Shown: in pieces, positions 6,651 to 14,906 of the stretch
Layout of the letters: each line of letters opens with the position of its first letter
How positions within the stretch are numbered: position 1 is the first letter of the stretch
DNA from: Acetofilamentum sp.
GTDB taxonomy: Bacteria > Bacteroidota > Bacteroidia > Bacteroidales > JAADGE01
DNA length: 18,201 nt
Direction: 5' to 3'
NCBI GenBank assembly: GCA_020720705.1
Contig: DYOJ01000014.1
Coordinates: 1 to 18,201 of the forward strand
Translations under genes and position numbers: made by a program
The notes under the pieces: generated by a model
What the model saw: the letters and a program-made list of their open reading frames with translations, nothing else
Databases searched by the model: none
Told to the model about the DNA's origin: nothing

Positions 6651-7880
6651 ATGTTATATCATTTATTCACATATTTGGAACAATTTGACTTTCCCGGGGC
6701 GGGTTTGTTCAGATACCTCTCGTTCAGGGCGGCAGCCGGTGCTGTATTTTCTCTGTTGATAGCTTTGTTTTGGGGAAAAAGAGTCATAAAATATCTGCGA
6801 AAAAAGCAAATCGGAGAGCTTGTTCGAGACCTCGGTTTGGAAGGTCAATATGCCAAAAAAGGCACTCCGACCATGGGCGGTCTGATAATCATTGTAGCGA
6901 TCGTGGTTCCGGTTTTGCTGTTTGCAAATCTCACAAATACGTATGTGCTTATCATGCTCGGAACGACAATTTGGCTCGGAATTATCGGATTTATTGACGA
7001 TTACATCAAAACGTTTAAGAAAGATAAAGCCGGACTTTCCGGACAATATAAAGTTTTCGGGCAAATTGCACTCGGACTAACCATCGGATTGGTATTTTAT
7101 TTCAGTGATTCTGTTCAGGTGCGTCCGAATCCGCAATCAAGTGTATTATGCGAAACTCCTTCGGATTCAGTGTCTTATGAATATCCAAGCAAGGTTGATA
7201 AACCTTTGCTGACAACCATTCCGTTCGTGAAAGATAATGAATTTGATTACGCAAAGCTGGTCTGGTTTGTAGGTGAAACAAAACAAAAATGGGCGTGGAT
7301 TGTGTTTATTCTGCTCGTGATTGTCATTACGACGGCAGTTTCAAACGGTGCAAATATCACAGACGGTCTCGACGGACTTGCCGCGGGAACCTCCGGCATC
7401 ATGGGCTTTACGCTTGGGCTGTTTGCTTACGTGTCGGGTAACTTGATTTTTGCTGATTATCTGAATATTATGTACATTCCGTATATCGGCGAGTTGGTCA
7501 TTTTTGCGAGTGCATTTGTGGGAGCTACGGTAGGTTTTTTGTGGTACAACTCATATCCGGCACAAGTATTTATGGGCGATACCGGGAGCTTGACCATCGG
7601 CGGAATTATCGGCGTGTTTGCAATCCTTGTTCGTAAAGAATTGCTGATACCGATTTTTGCAGGAATTTTTCTTATTGAAAATCTTTCGGTTATGTTACAA
7701 GTTGCCTATTTCAAATATACAAAACGAAAATACGGCACGGGCAAACGAATATTTTTGATGTCTCCCTTGCATCATCATTATCAAAAAAAAGGTATTCCGG
7801 AACCCAAGATTGTCGCTCGATTTTGGATTATCGGAATTATGCTTGCCATTATTTCAGTCATCACATTGAAACTGCGTTAA
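6651..7880 (+). CDS. mraY: Phospho-MurNAc-pentapeptide transferase MraY
   Basis: A 409-residue polytopic membrane enzyme with about ten transmembrane segments. It transfers phospho-MurNAc-pentapeptide to undecaprenyl phosphate to make lipid I. Signatures are GTPTMGGL (71-78), IDDYIKTFKKDKAGL (115-129) with the paired aspartates D116 and D117, NGANITDGLDGLAAG (232-246), GDTGSL (309-314) and SPLHHHYQKKG (371-381). It is longer than the roughly 360-residue E. coli enzyme because of a polar insertion at about 155-208 between transmembrane segments; MraY proteins of Bacteroidota commonly have one. It lies 16 nt after murE and is followed by the only large gap inside the cluster. Confidence 0.96.
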   Translation: MLYHLFTYLEQFDFPGAGLFRYLSFRAAAGAVFSLLIALFWGKRVIKYLRKKQIGELVRDLGLEGQYAKKGTPTMGGLIIIVAIVVPVLLFANLTNTYVLIMLGTTIWLGIIGFIDDYIKTFKKDKAGLSGQYKVFGQIALGLTIGLVFYFSDSVQVRPNPQSSVLCETPSDSVSYEYPSKVDKPLLTTIPFVKDNEFDYAKLVWFVGETKQKWAWIVFILLVIVITTAVSNGANITDGLDGLAAGTSGIMGFTLGLFAYVSGNLIFADYLNIMYIPYIGELVIFASAFVGATVGFLWYNSYPAQVFMGDTGSLTIGGIIGVFAILVRKELLIPIFAGIFLIENLSVMLQVAYFKYTKRKYGTGKRIFLMSPLHHHYQKKGIPEPKIVARFWIIGIMLAIISVITLKLR

Positions 7881-8082
7881 AAAATATATATCAATACTTA
7901 GTCAGACTATAGATTTTAGACCTTAAACAATAGATTCAAATTATTACCTTACAATAAGTTACAAAACATTTTCACAAGCTATACATTTTCATTATAATAC
8001 TCAGTAAATCAATGTTTTACAAAAAATAATATCAAGCAGTTAAAATATTGAAACTCATAAAAAAAATAAAAGTCAAATAGAT
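7881..8082. other. 202-bp A+T-rich gap between mraY and murD
   Basis: The only spacer over 60 nt in the cluster. It is about 80% A+T with no open frame. It carries TAGATTTTAGA-like low-complexity words (near 7910-7920) and a TATAATAC. No good TTTG/TAnnTTTG pair is visible, and no GC-rich hairpin followed by a T-run. It may hold a weak secondary promoter for murD onward, but I cannot point to one. Confidence 0.6.
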
Positions 8083-9420
8083 ATGTCAAATACAATAGTC
8101 ATACTCGGAGCAGGTGAAAGCGGGACAGGTGCAGCTGTCTTAGCCCAAAAAATGGGGTATGACGTGTTTTTGTCTGATAACGGCATGATAAAATCCAAAT
8201 ATAAGGACGAACTCATTGCTCGCGGAATTGCGTTTGAAGAAGGTCAGCACACTGAAACACAGCTCTTAAAAGCCCGTCTGGTGGTCAAAAGCCCGGGTAT
8301 TCCGGATACTGTGCCTATTGTACAAGCACTCCGAACTGCCGGTATTTCCGTAATTTCAGAAATCGAATTTGCAGGACAATTCACTCGAGCAAAAATGATT
8401 TGCATCACCGGAACCAACGGAAAAACGACTACCACCATGCTTACCTATCACTTATTGAAAGAGTTGGGTTTTAATGTGGGCTTAGCCGGAAACGTCGGTT
8501 TGTCGCTTGCACGTCAGGTTGCTGAATCAGATTTCGATATTTATGTGTTGGAAATCAGTAGCTTCCAATTAGACGGAATGTTTGATTTTAAAGCTGATAT
8601 TGCTGTTCTGCTCAACATTACGCCCGACCATTTGTATCGTTATGACAATAAATTTCAAAACTATATAGATTCAAAATTCAGAATAATACAAAATCAAAGC
8701 TCTACGGACACATTTATATATTGTGCCGATGATTCTGTTATTGCATCTGAGCTTGAAAAGCGAACTATTGAATCAAAAAAATACCCGTTCACCGTAAACG
8801 GCACTGTAAATGAAGGTGCTTTTTTACAAAATAATTCACTTGTAGTTAAAATCAATCACGAAGAAGAATTTATAATGAAAGCAGAAAAATTACCGCTCGG
8901 AGGAATTCATAACACCTATAATTCAATGGCTGCAGGTATCGTTGCACGCCTGAATGACATGCGCAGTGAAAAATTAAAAGAGAGTTTTCAGACCTTTACG
9001 GGCGTAGAGCATCGGTTGGAGAAATTTTTAAAAATCGGAGGAGTTCGGTTTATAAACGATTCCAAAGCTACGAATGTTAATTCAGTTTGGTACGCACTGC
9101 AAAGTCTTGACACTCCGATAGTTCTGATTATGGGAGGCAAAGATGAAGGCAACGATTATGGCATGATTAAAGACCTTGTGCGTTCAAAAGTCAAAGCAAT
9201 TGTTTGCATAGGTGTTGATAATTCATTGATATACAGCACATTTACAGGTGTTGTTGAAGTTTACGATTCAGAAGGAATGAACGATGCCGTGAAAAAAGCA
9301 TACACACTTGCGCACGAGGGAGACACCGTTTTACTCTCGCCGGCATGTAAAAGTTTCGACAGGTTTGAGAATTTTGAAGACCGCGGAAAACAATTTAAAG
9401 AAGCAGTTAAAGAACTCTAA
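8083..9420 (+). CDS. murD: UDP-MurNAc-L-alanine:D-glutamate ligase MurD
   Basis: A 445-residue cytoplasmic Mur ligase that adds D-glutamate to UDP-MurNAc-L-Ala. It has an N-terminal dinucleotide-like fold (VILGAGESGTGAA, 6-18), the ATP loop GTNGKTTTT (110-118), EISSFQLD (157-164) and NITPDHLYRY (178-187). These are followed by YIDSKFRI (194-201, the carbamylated-lysine region), GVEHRLE (307-313), NDSKATN (325-331), GGKDEG (351-356) and the C-terminal SPACKSFDRF (419-428) typical of MurD. The length is normal. It is the first gene after the 202-nt spacer, so it could begin a second transcript. The ftsW start follows after 22 nt. Confidence 0.96.
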   Translation: MSNTIVILGAGESGTGAAVLAQKMGYDVFLSDNGMIKSKYKDELIARGIAFEEGQHTETQLLKARLVVKSPGIPDTVPIVQALRTAGISVISEIEFAGQFTRAKMICITGTNGKTTTTMLTYHLLKELGFNVGLAGNVGLSLARQVAESDFDIYVLEISSFQLDGMFDFKADIAVLLNITPDHLYRYDNKFQNYIDSKFRIIQNQSSTDTFIYCADDSVIASELEKRTIESKKYPFTVNGTVNEGAFLQNNSLVVKINHEEEFIMKAEKLPLGGIHNTYNSMAAGIVARLNDMRSEKLKESFQTFTGVEHRLEKFLKIGGVRFINDSKATNVNSVWYALQSLDTPIVLIMGGKDEGNDYGMIKDLVRSKVKAIVCIGVDNSLIYSTFTGVVEVYDSEGMNDAVKKAYTLAHEGDTVLLSPACKSFDRFENFEDRGKQFKEAVKEL

Positions 9421-9442
9421 ATCACAAAACATCAATTATTTA

Positions 9443-10657
9443 ATGAGTTTATCAAAAGCAAATATTACCTTTCCGAAATTCATGCAGGGCGATAAGATTC
9501 TGTGGGGTGTTACGTTCCTGTTTTTTATCATTTCGTTTGCAGTGGTTGCAAGCGTAGGCAGTGCTATTTCGGTTTCGGAAGGACAAGGAGTAGGTTCTCA
9601 ACTTTTTAAACATCTCAGTTTTCAAATTTTGGGAGTTGTCGTATTTTTGTTTGCGTACGCTTTTCCGCTACATTGGTTGAAACGAATAGCACCGATTGTT
9701 CTGGTCATAGGTTTGTTCTTAGTTGTTTTAACAGTCTTAATCGGAAAAACTACAAACGATGCAACACGTTGGTTAGTCTTACCCGGCGGAGTCCAGATTC
9801 AAACTTCGGAATTAGCCAAAGCGGCATTTGTCATATTTTTCGCATATCTTGCTGAGCGGCATTACCATGATGACGCCAAGTTTCTTGAGCGAGTTCGGAT
9901 TTTTAATATTGTATTAGTTCCGGCTGTCGGTTTGATTTTTATTCACAATTTATCTTCGGGTGTGTTGATATATTTGATAATGCTGACAATGATGAAGCTA
10001 ACCGGCATTAAATTCAGTCGAATTTTTAGATTTATTGCTATCGCCGTTACACTTGCGCTTGTGTATTCGTTAATTGCGGAAGCAATGGATTGGCCCGGGC
10101 GAATGGAAACTTGGATAAACAGAATCCACATATTTCTTGACCCGGATTCGTTCCCGAAGGAAACAAAACAGCCGGATACCGCACAAATCGGAATATTAGA
10201 AGGTGCTTTTGATTTTGTCGGACCCGGGAAAAGTTTTACCAGATATTTGCTGTATCAAGCCCAATCTGATTATATTTTTGCGTTGATAATCAGTGAATGG
10301 ACAATTGGACTTGGAATTATTGTAATGGGATTGTATTTTGTAATTTTGGTACGAGGAATAATGATAGTGCAAAGCAGCAAAACGGTATTTCCGGCAATTC
10401 TTGCCTTGGGATTTACGCTGATGCTTACATTTCAGGCGTTTGTGCACATCGCTGTTGCCGTAGGATTATTCCCGGTTACAGGGCAGCCTTTGCCTCTTAT
10501 CAGTATGGGAGGTACCTCAATGTTGGTGAGCAGTTTAGCGATGGGAGTACTCTTGAACGCAAGTGTTTTGGCAGAACAGGCGAAACGTGCTCAAGCAAAA
10601 AATATTAATTCGGACAAACAACAAACACAGGATACAGAACCCACATTTGAAGTATAG
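9443..10657 (+). CDS. ftsW: FtsW, SEDS-family septal peptidoglycan glycosyltransferase
   Basis: A 404-residue protein with about ten transmembrane segments that polymerises lipid II at the septum together with FtsI. Visible are the ATRWLVLP block (107-114), TSELAKAA (121-128), and the large periplasmic loop with GPGKS (260-264) and QSDYIFALI (274-282), whose Asp276 aligns with the catalytic Asp297 of E. coli FtsW. The terminal GLFPVTGQPLPLISMGG (341-357) is also present. After the catalytic Asp it reads ISEWTIG, where AEELG is more usual. The frame stays open upstream to 9308, but that extension lies inside murD. The ATG at 9443 gives a normal cytoplasmic N-terminus and a 22-nt gap. murG begins directly after the stop. 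Confidence 0.95.
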   Translation: MSLSKANITFPKFMQGDKILWGVTFLFFIISFAVVASVGSAISVSEGQGVGSQLFKHLSFQILGVVVFLFAYAFPLHWLKRIAPIVLVIGLFLVVLTVLIGKTTNDATRWLVLPGGVQIQTSELAKAAFVIFFAYLAERHYHDDAKFLERVRIFNIVLVPAVGLIFIHNLSSGVLIYLIMLTMMKLTGIKFSRIFRFIAIAVTLALVYSLIAEAMDWPGRMETWINRIHIFLDPDSFPKETKQPDTAQIGILEGAFDFVGPGKSFTRYLLYQAQSDYIFALIISEWTIGLGIIVMGLYFVILVRGIMIVQSSKTVFPAILALGFTLMLTFQAFVHIAVAVGLFPVTGQPLPLISMGGTSMLVSSLAMGVLLNASVLAEQAKRAQAKNINSDKQQTQDTEPTFEV

Positions 10658-11800
10658 ATGGCAGAAAAAGAAAAACATATCATTATAAGCGGAGGCGGAA
10701 CGGGCGGACATCTCTTCCCGGCAATGGCTATTGCCGAGGCACTTCGGAAATTAGAACCAAATGTAAACATCCGGTTCGTGGGTGCGGTGGGTAAAATTGA
10801 AGCCACAAAAGTTCCTGAAGCCGGTTATGAGATTGATTTGTTGCCTGTTATGGGTTTTCCACGCAAATTGTCCGGCAAAATATTCGTTTTTTTTGTAAAA
10901 CTATACAAAAGCATGCGTTTGGCAAAAAGTGTTGTGTCCGAGTTCAAACCCGATGTTGCTGTCGGAGTCGGCGGTTATGCAAGCGGTCCGATACTGAAAG
11001 CGGCTTCAAAAATAGGTGTGCCTACGTTGATTCAGGAACAAAATTCATATCCGGGGGTTACGAATAAAATTTTAGCGAAGAAAGCGTCCAAAATTTGTGT
11101 CGCCTACGAAGGCATGGAACGTTTTTTTCCGAAGGAGAAAATCATTCTGACCGGAAACCCGATTCGAGAAAATCTCTCCAATCAATCGGTATCAAGAAAT
11201 GAAGCGGTTTTGTTTTTTGGACTGAATCCTGAAATGAAAACAATCCTCAGCCTCGGCGGAAGCGGCGGTGCACGAAGCATCAATACAGCTATAGGTGAGG
11301 GGTTAAAAGTTATAGCTGACGCCGATGTTCAAATTATTTGGCAAACAGGTGCGGTCTATTTTGAAGATTCAAATGCCGTAGCCAAAGCTCTTAACTCTCC
11401 AAATGTTAAAGTGTTTGACTTTATCAATCGAATGGATATGGCTTTCAAAGCCGCCGACCTTGTTATTTCAAGAGCGGGTGCAAGTACAATTTCCGAGCTT
11501 TGTATGCTTGGGAAAGCCGCAGTGTTGGTGCCTTCGCCAAATGTTGCCGAAGACCATCAAACCAAAAATGCTATGGCACTTGTGAACCAAAAAGCAGCAA
11601 TTTTGGTTAAAGATATTGAAACCGGTAATGAATTGATTAAAAAGTCATTGGAAGTATTAAAAAAGAATGACAAAATTGACGATTTGTCAAAAAATATTTA
11701 CAATTTTGCGCAACCTTTGTCAGCTCAACGTATTGCTAAAGAAGTTCTTAGTTTGATAAAACCGAAGATGACGCAGGATAATAAAATCAGTGGTTCTTAA
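10658..11800 (+). CDS. murG: Lipid II synthase MurG (UDP-GlcNAc transferase)
   Basis: A 380-residue GT28 glycosyltransferase on the inner face of the membrane that adds GlcNAc to lipid I to give lipid II. The N-terminal domain has SGGGTGGHLFPA (11-22) with His18, and GVGGYASGP (103-111). Next come QEQNSYPG (126-133), TGNPIRE (165-171) and a glycine loop LGGSGGARSIN (199-209). The UDP-GlcNAc site follows as SRAGASTISEL (271-281) with Glu280, and EDHQTKNA (298-305). The length is slightly over the usual 355-370, owing to a polar tail. The ATG abuts the ftsW stop (TAG-ATG). The 3' end overlaps a possible GTG start of the next frame at 11790, but the ATG at 11814 is preferred there. Confidence 0.96.
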   Translation: MAEKEKHIIISGGGTGGHLFPAMAIAEALRKLEPNVNIRFVGAVGKIEATKVPEAGYEIDLLPVMGFPRKLSGKIFVFFVKLYKSMRLAKSVVSEFKPDVAVGVGGYASGPILKAASKIGVPTLIQEQNSYPGVTNKILAKKASKICVAYEGMERFFPKEKIILTGNPIRENLSNQSVSRNEAVLFFGLNPEMKTILSLGGSGGARSINTAIGEGLKVIADADVQIIWQTGAVYFEDSNAVAKALNSPNVKVFDFINRMDMAFKAADLVISRAGASTISELCMLGKAAVLVPSPNVAEDHQTKNAMALVNQKAAILVKDIETGNELIKKSLEVLKKNDKIDDLSKNIYNFAQPLSAQRIAKEVLSLIKPKMTQDNKISGS

Positions 11801-11813
11801 AAAAAATATAGTT

Positions 11814-12683
11814 ATGAAAGTTAATAAATTGAATATCAAGATTTTAGCTATTACATTCACTGCAAGTTTTTTGGGTGCATGCTCGCAGGATTACATCGTA
11901 AATCGCCAAGCCGAAACCGCAATAGTCGGTATTGAAGTGTTTGATGCTGCTGAGAAAACTTACGATTCTTTGCAGGTTTTAGATTATTATTATGACTATA
12001 ACAGAAAATATTTAGAAATACTTGCCGGGGACTCGACAACCGGATACGAAAAACGCAAGAGTATTAAAAACTCTTATTCGAAAATGTCTGAATTGATACA
12101 CTATTTGCAAAAACTTTACCGTTCGTATGAAATGCTTTCCGACATAAATATTGGTGTAGATAAATCCGGTATTCGTCCTAATTTTGAATTACTTACAATG
12201 CGATTGGACAGTTTTGAGTTTTCGGAAGCTAATAAAATTATTCTGAATGAGATAAAACTCGCAGCAAAAGCTCACAAGTTTGAAACCAAAGATATTATGT
12301 TTCAGCTTAGTGCATTAACATTGGACGTGATTGAACGAGACCTCGCAACTCGTACCGAACTTGCCAAATCGAACTACGAGCATTACACGGAACAATTGAA
12401 ACGTGTGCCTGTCAGTGCATTCGATGCCGAAAAAATTAAACCGCTCGTAAAAGAGCCTTTGAAAAACAACGATGACATTGCCAAGATTTACATTATGCAG
12501 CTTGCAAACGATGCGTTTAAGAAACAACTCGCAGCCGAAGCACAAGTCGCAACGCTGGTGAAGGTGCTCGAAACCTTACATCGAATCCATGCCGAGTTTG
12601 TAAAACAAGATAAGTCAAACGTAAATATAGACCGTTTCACTGCCGAAATCAGGCAGCTACTTAATATCAAGCAAAATAAATAA
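11814..12683 (+). CDS. Predicted lipoprotein of unknown function inside the dcw cluster
   Basis: I do not recognise this 289-residue protein. It begins with a basic n-region and hydrophobic core (MKVNKLNIKILAITF) and a lipobox, FLGAC (19-23), so Cys23 is the predicted lipidated residue. CSQDY follows, with no strong acidic surface-export signal. The mature 267 residues look almost wholly helical, rich in Lys, Glu, Ala and Leu. There are amphipathic stretches at about 80-110, 138-198 and 220-266, and no Cys after residue 23. It lies 13 nt after murG, and its stop directly abuts the murC ATG, so it is surely co-transcribed. An in-frame GTG at 11790 would overlap murG and place eight residues before the signal peptide, so ATG 11814 is chosen. 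A periplasmic, envelope-anchored role linked to wall synthesis or division is inferred only from position. Confidence 0.85.
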   Translation: MKVNKLNIKILAITFTASFLGACSQDYIVNRQAETAIVGIEVFDAAEKTYDSLQVLDYYYDYNRKYLEILAGDSTTGYEKRKSIKNSYSKMSELIHYLQKLYRSYEMLSDINIGVDKSGIRPNFELLTMRLDSFEFSEANKIILNEIKLAAKAHKFETKDIMFQLSALTLDVIERDLATRTELAKSNYEHYTEQLKRVPVSAFDAEKIKPLVKEPLKNNDDIAKIYIMQLANDAFKKQLAAEAQVATLVKVLETLHRIHAEFVKQDKSNVNIDRFTAEIRQLLNIKQNK

Positions 12684-14084
12684 ATGTCAGAGTTTAAAGA
12701 CCTATCAGCCGTATATTTGATTGGTGCAGGTGGCATCGGAGTCAGTGCTTTAGCAAGATATTTTAAAGCACAAAATATCCGTGTAGCCGGATATGACCGT
12801 ACTCCGTCTCCGCTCACCGATGCTCTCAATGCTGAAGGTATTCCGGTTCATTTTGAGGATAATATCACACTTATTCCGGCTGAATTTTTAGCTGTACCGA
12901 AAGAGCAAGTATTGATTATTTACACGCCGGCAGTCCCGAAAACTTTGTCGGAATACAGGTATTTTTCCGAAAATAAATACAATATCATGAAACGTGCCGA
13001 AGTACTCGGCATAATTTCCCGAAATTTTAAAACCATCGCCGTTGCCGGTACGCACGGAAAAACCTCCGTCTCAACCATGGCGGCACATATTTTCAGTTCT
13101 GCAAATGCAAAGGCTGATGCTATTTTAGGCGGTATTTCAAAAAATTTTAACGGAAATCTGTATCTAAACAATTCGGGCGAAACCGAGTTTTTGGTTACCG
13201 AAGCAGACGAGTTTGACCGTTCGTTTTTACATCTCACGCCACACACGTTGGTACTCACATCTATGGATGCTGACCATTTGGATATTTATTCAGATATAGA
13301 TGATTTGCACCGTACGTTTGCCCGCTTAGCCGGACAAGTTCGTGCTGACGGTAATTTAATCTTGAAGAAAAATTTGCCCCTCGACAGGTCCGATGTAAAA
13401 GCAAATATTTTCACATACTCCTTGTCTGATGAAGCCGATTTTTTTGCGCAACATATTGAAACAGATGCTCATACAAGTCATTTTGATATCCAAACCCCAA
13501 CAGGTTTAATAAAGAATGTCAGCCTGCAAATACCCGGTTATGTCAATATTGAGAATGCTGTGGCAGCGGCGGCTTGCGCAAACCTGAACGGAATTGTGAA
13601 CGAACAAATACGAGCCGGATTAGCTTCGTGGCTGGGTGTTCGGCGCCGGTTTGATTACGTTGTCAATACATCGAAACTCATTTATATTGACGATTATGCG
13701 CATCACCCGGAGGAGTTAAAAGCATTTATCGGTTCGGTAAGAGCTTTGTATTCAGGAAAAATTCTCGGAATTTTCCAACCGCATTTATACACCAGAACCC
13801 GAGATTTTGCACAAGGTTTTGCCGAAAGCCTTTCCGCATTGGACGAGCTGATTTTGTTGGATATTTATCCGGCGCGAGAATTGCCGATTTCCGGAATCTC
13901 CTCCGAAATCATTTTTGAGAATGTAACAAGCTCTGAAAAAACTTTGATTCAAAAATCAGAATTAATGCAAACGATTGAAAATAAATCTTTTGATGTTCTG
14001 CTCACAATGGGAGCGGGTGATATTGACCGATTTGTTGAACCGTTAAAATCTCTTTGTTTACAACGATTAAATATGCAAATTTGA
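12684..14084 (+). CDS. murC: UDP-MurNAc:L-alanine ligase MurC
   Basis: A 466-residue cytoplasmic ligase that adds the first amino acid, L-alanine, to UDP-MurNAc. The UDP-binding start is YLIGAGGIGVSALAR (11-25), and the ATP loop is VAGTHGKTSVS (120-130) with Lys126. Then come EADEFDRSF (173-181), DADHLDIY (195-202), RRFDY (321-325), DDYAHHPEE (336-344), FQPHLYTRTRDF (364-375) and MGAGDID (442-448). GTHGKT and DYAHHP distinguish MurC from the other Mur ligases. The length is normal. Its ATG directly follows the stop of the lipoprotein gene. Its stop overlaps the probable ftsQ start. Confidence 0.96.
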   Translation: MSEFKDLSAVYLIGAGGIGVSALARYFKAQNIRVAGYDRTPSPLTDALNAEGIPVHFEDNITLIPAEFLAVPKEQVLIIYTPAVPKTLSEYRYFSENKYNIMKRAEVLGIISRNFKTIAVAGTHGKTSVSTMAAHIFSSANAKADAILGGISKNFNGNLYLNNSGETEFLVTEADEFDRSFLHLTPHTLVLTSMDADHLDIYSDIDDLHRTFARLAGQVRADGNLILKKNLPLDRSDVKANIFTYSLSDEADFFAQHIETDAHTSHFDIQTPTGLIKNVSLQIPGYVNIENAVAAAACANLNGIVNEQIRAGLASWLGVRRRFDYVVNTSKLIYIDDYAHHPEELKAFIGSVRALYSGKILGIFQPHLYTRTRDFAQGFAESLSALDELILLDIYPARELPISGISSEIIFENVTSSEKTLIQKSELMQTIENKSFDVLLTMGAGDIDRFVEPLKSLCLQRLNMQI

Positions 14085-14869
14085 ACAGAAAACAAATCAT
14101 ATATCTTTCAATTGCCTCACTATTCGCAGTGTTGATAATTGTTGTGGCACTATACAGGCAGAGTATGTTGTGCACCACAACAAGTGTGGACTTTATTTCC
14201 GGTGATGCCGAAAGCTATATTGATGAAACTGAAATTTTAAAAATAGTAAAGAAAAAATATCCGAATATTACAAAAACCGAAGTCCGAGATATTGATATAC
14301 AGTATCTTGAAGACAAAATCAGAAAACTTCCGCAAGTAAAATCTGCCGAAGTTTATGTTAAATTGACAGGCGAATTACACATTCAAATTGACCAGCGTAC
14401 ACCGGCAATTCGAGTATTTCCGGACGGGGCAAAAAGTTTTTATATTGATACGGAAGGTTATATTTTGCCCGTTTCCGAACTGAAAAGTGCCAGAGTAATT
14501 GTGGTAAGCGGAGCCATTCCGGAGCGTTTCGATTCCTTGGGACGAAATATCCACTACGACAGTCTCCAAATACTCGACGATGTGTTTCGATTGGTCGGCA
14601 TTATCAATCAAGATTCGTTCTTAGCATCGCTGATAGCGCAAATTCATGTTTTGTCTAATTCAGAATTTGAGTTGGTGCCGATAATCGGAAATCATCTTAT
14701 AAAGTTCGGAACAATATCAAATTCCGAGCGGAAAATTCGATATTTGAAAGCGTTTTACAAAAACGTACCCATTGACAATGAATGGAACAAAATAAAATAC
14801 ATAAATTTGTCCTTCGATAAACAAATCGTCTGCTCGTTCACCCCTGCGAGCCAATCTGAGAATCCATAG
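14081..14869 (+). CDS. ftsQ: FtsQ/DivIB-type division protein
   Basis: About 262 residues: a short basic N-terminus, one transmembrane segment (about 5-25), a POTRA-like domain (about 35-105) ending in IQIDQRTPAIRVF, then the beta region opening FYIDTEGYILP. The QR-P and D-EG blocks are typical of FtsQ. The protein links early and late divisome parts through FtsL. The start is uncertain: no ATG lies in frame before codon 29 of this model (14165), which is already past the membrane segment. TTG at 14081 overlaps the murC stop as TTGA, mirroring the ATGA overlap of rsmH and ftsL. TTG at 14054 would add nine residues. The frame is intact to a TAG at 14867-14869. Confidence 0.88.
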   Translation: MNRKQIIYLSIASLFAVLIIVVALYRQSMLCTTTSVDFISGDAESYIDETEILKIVKKKYPNITKTEVRDIDIQYLEDKIRKLPQVKSAEVYVKLTGELHIQIDQRTPAIRVFPDGAKSFYIDTEGYILPVSELKSARVIVVSGAIPERFDSLGRNIHYDSLQILDDVFRLVGIINQDSFLASLIAQIHVLSNSEFELVPIIGNHLIKFGTISNSERKIRYLKAFYKNVPIDNEWNKIKYINLSFDKQIVCSFTPASQSENP

Positions 14870-14906
14870 AAATAATCAAAAGTAAATACCCACAAATAAG
14901 AAAGTC

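Noticed and set aside
9308..9442. Upstream extension of ftsW by 45 codons
   Set aside because: It lies inside the 3' end of murD in another frame. The ATG at 9443 gives a normal FtsW N-terminus.
10297..10608. 103-codon plus-strand frame inside ftsW
   Set aside because: Alternate frame of a strongly conserved gene, with no independent evidence of coding.
11790..11813. GTG start for the lipoprotein gene, overlapping murG
   Set aside because: It would put eight extra residues before an already complete signal peptide; the ATG at 11814 fits better.
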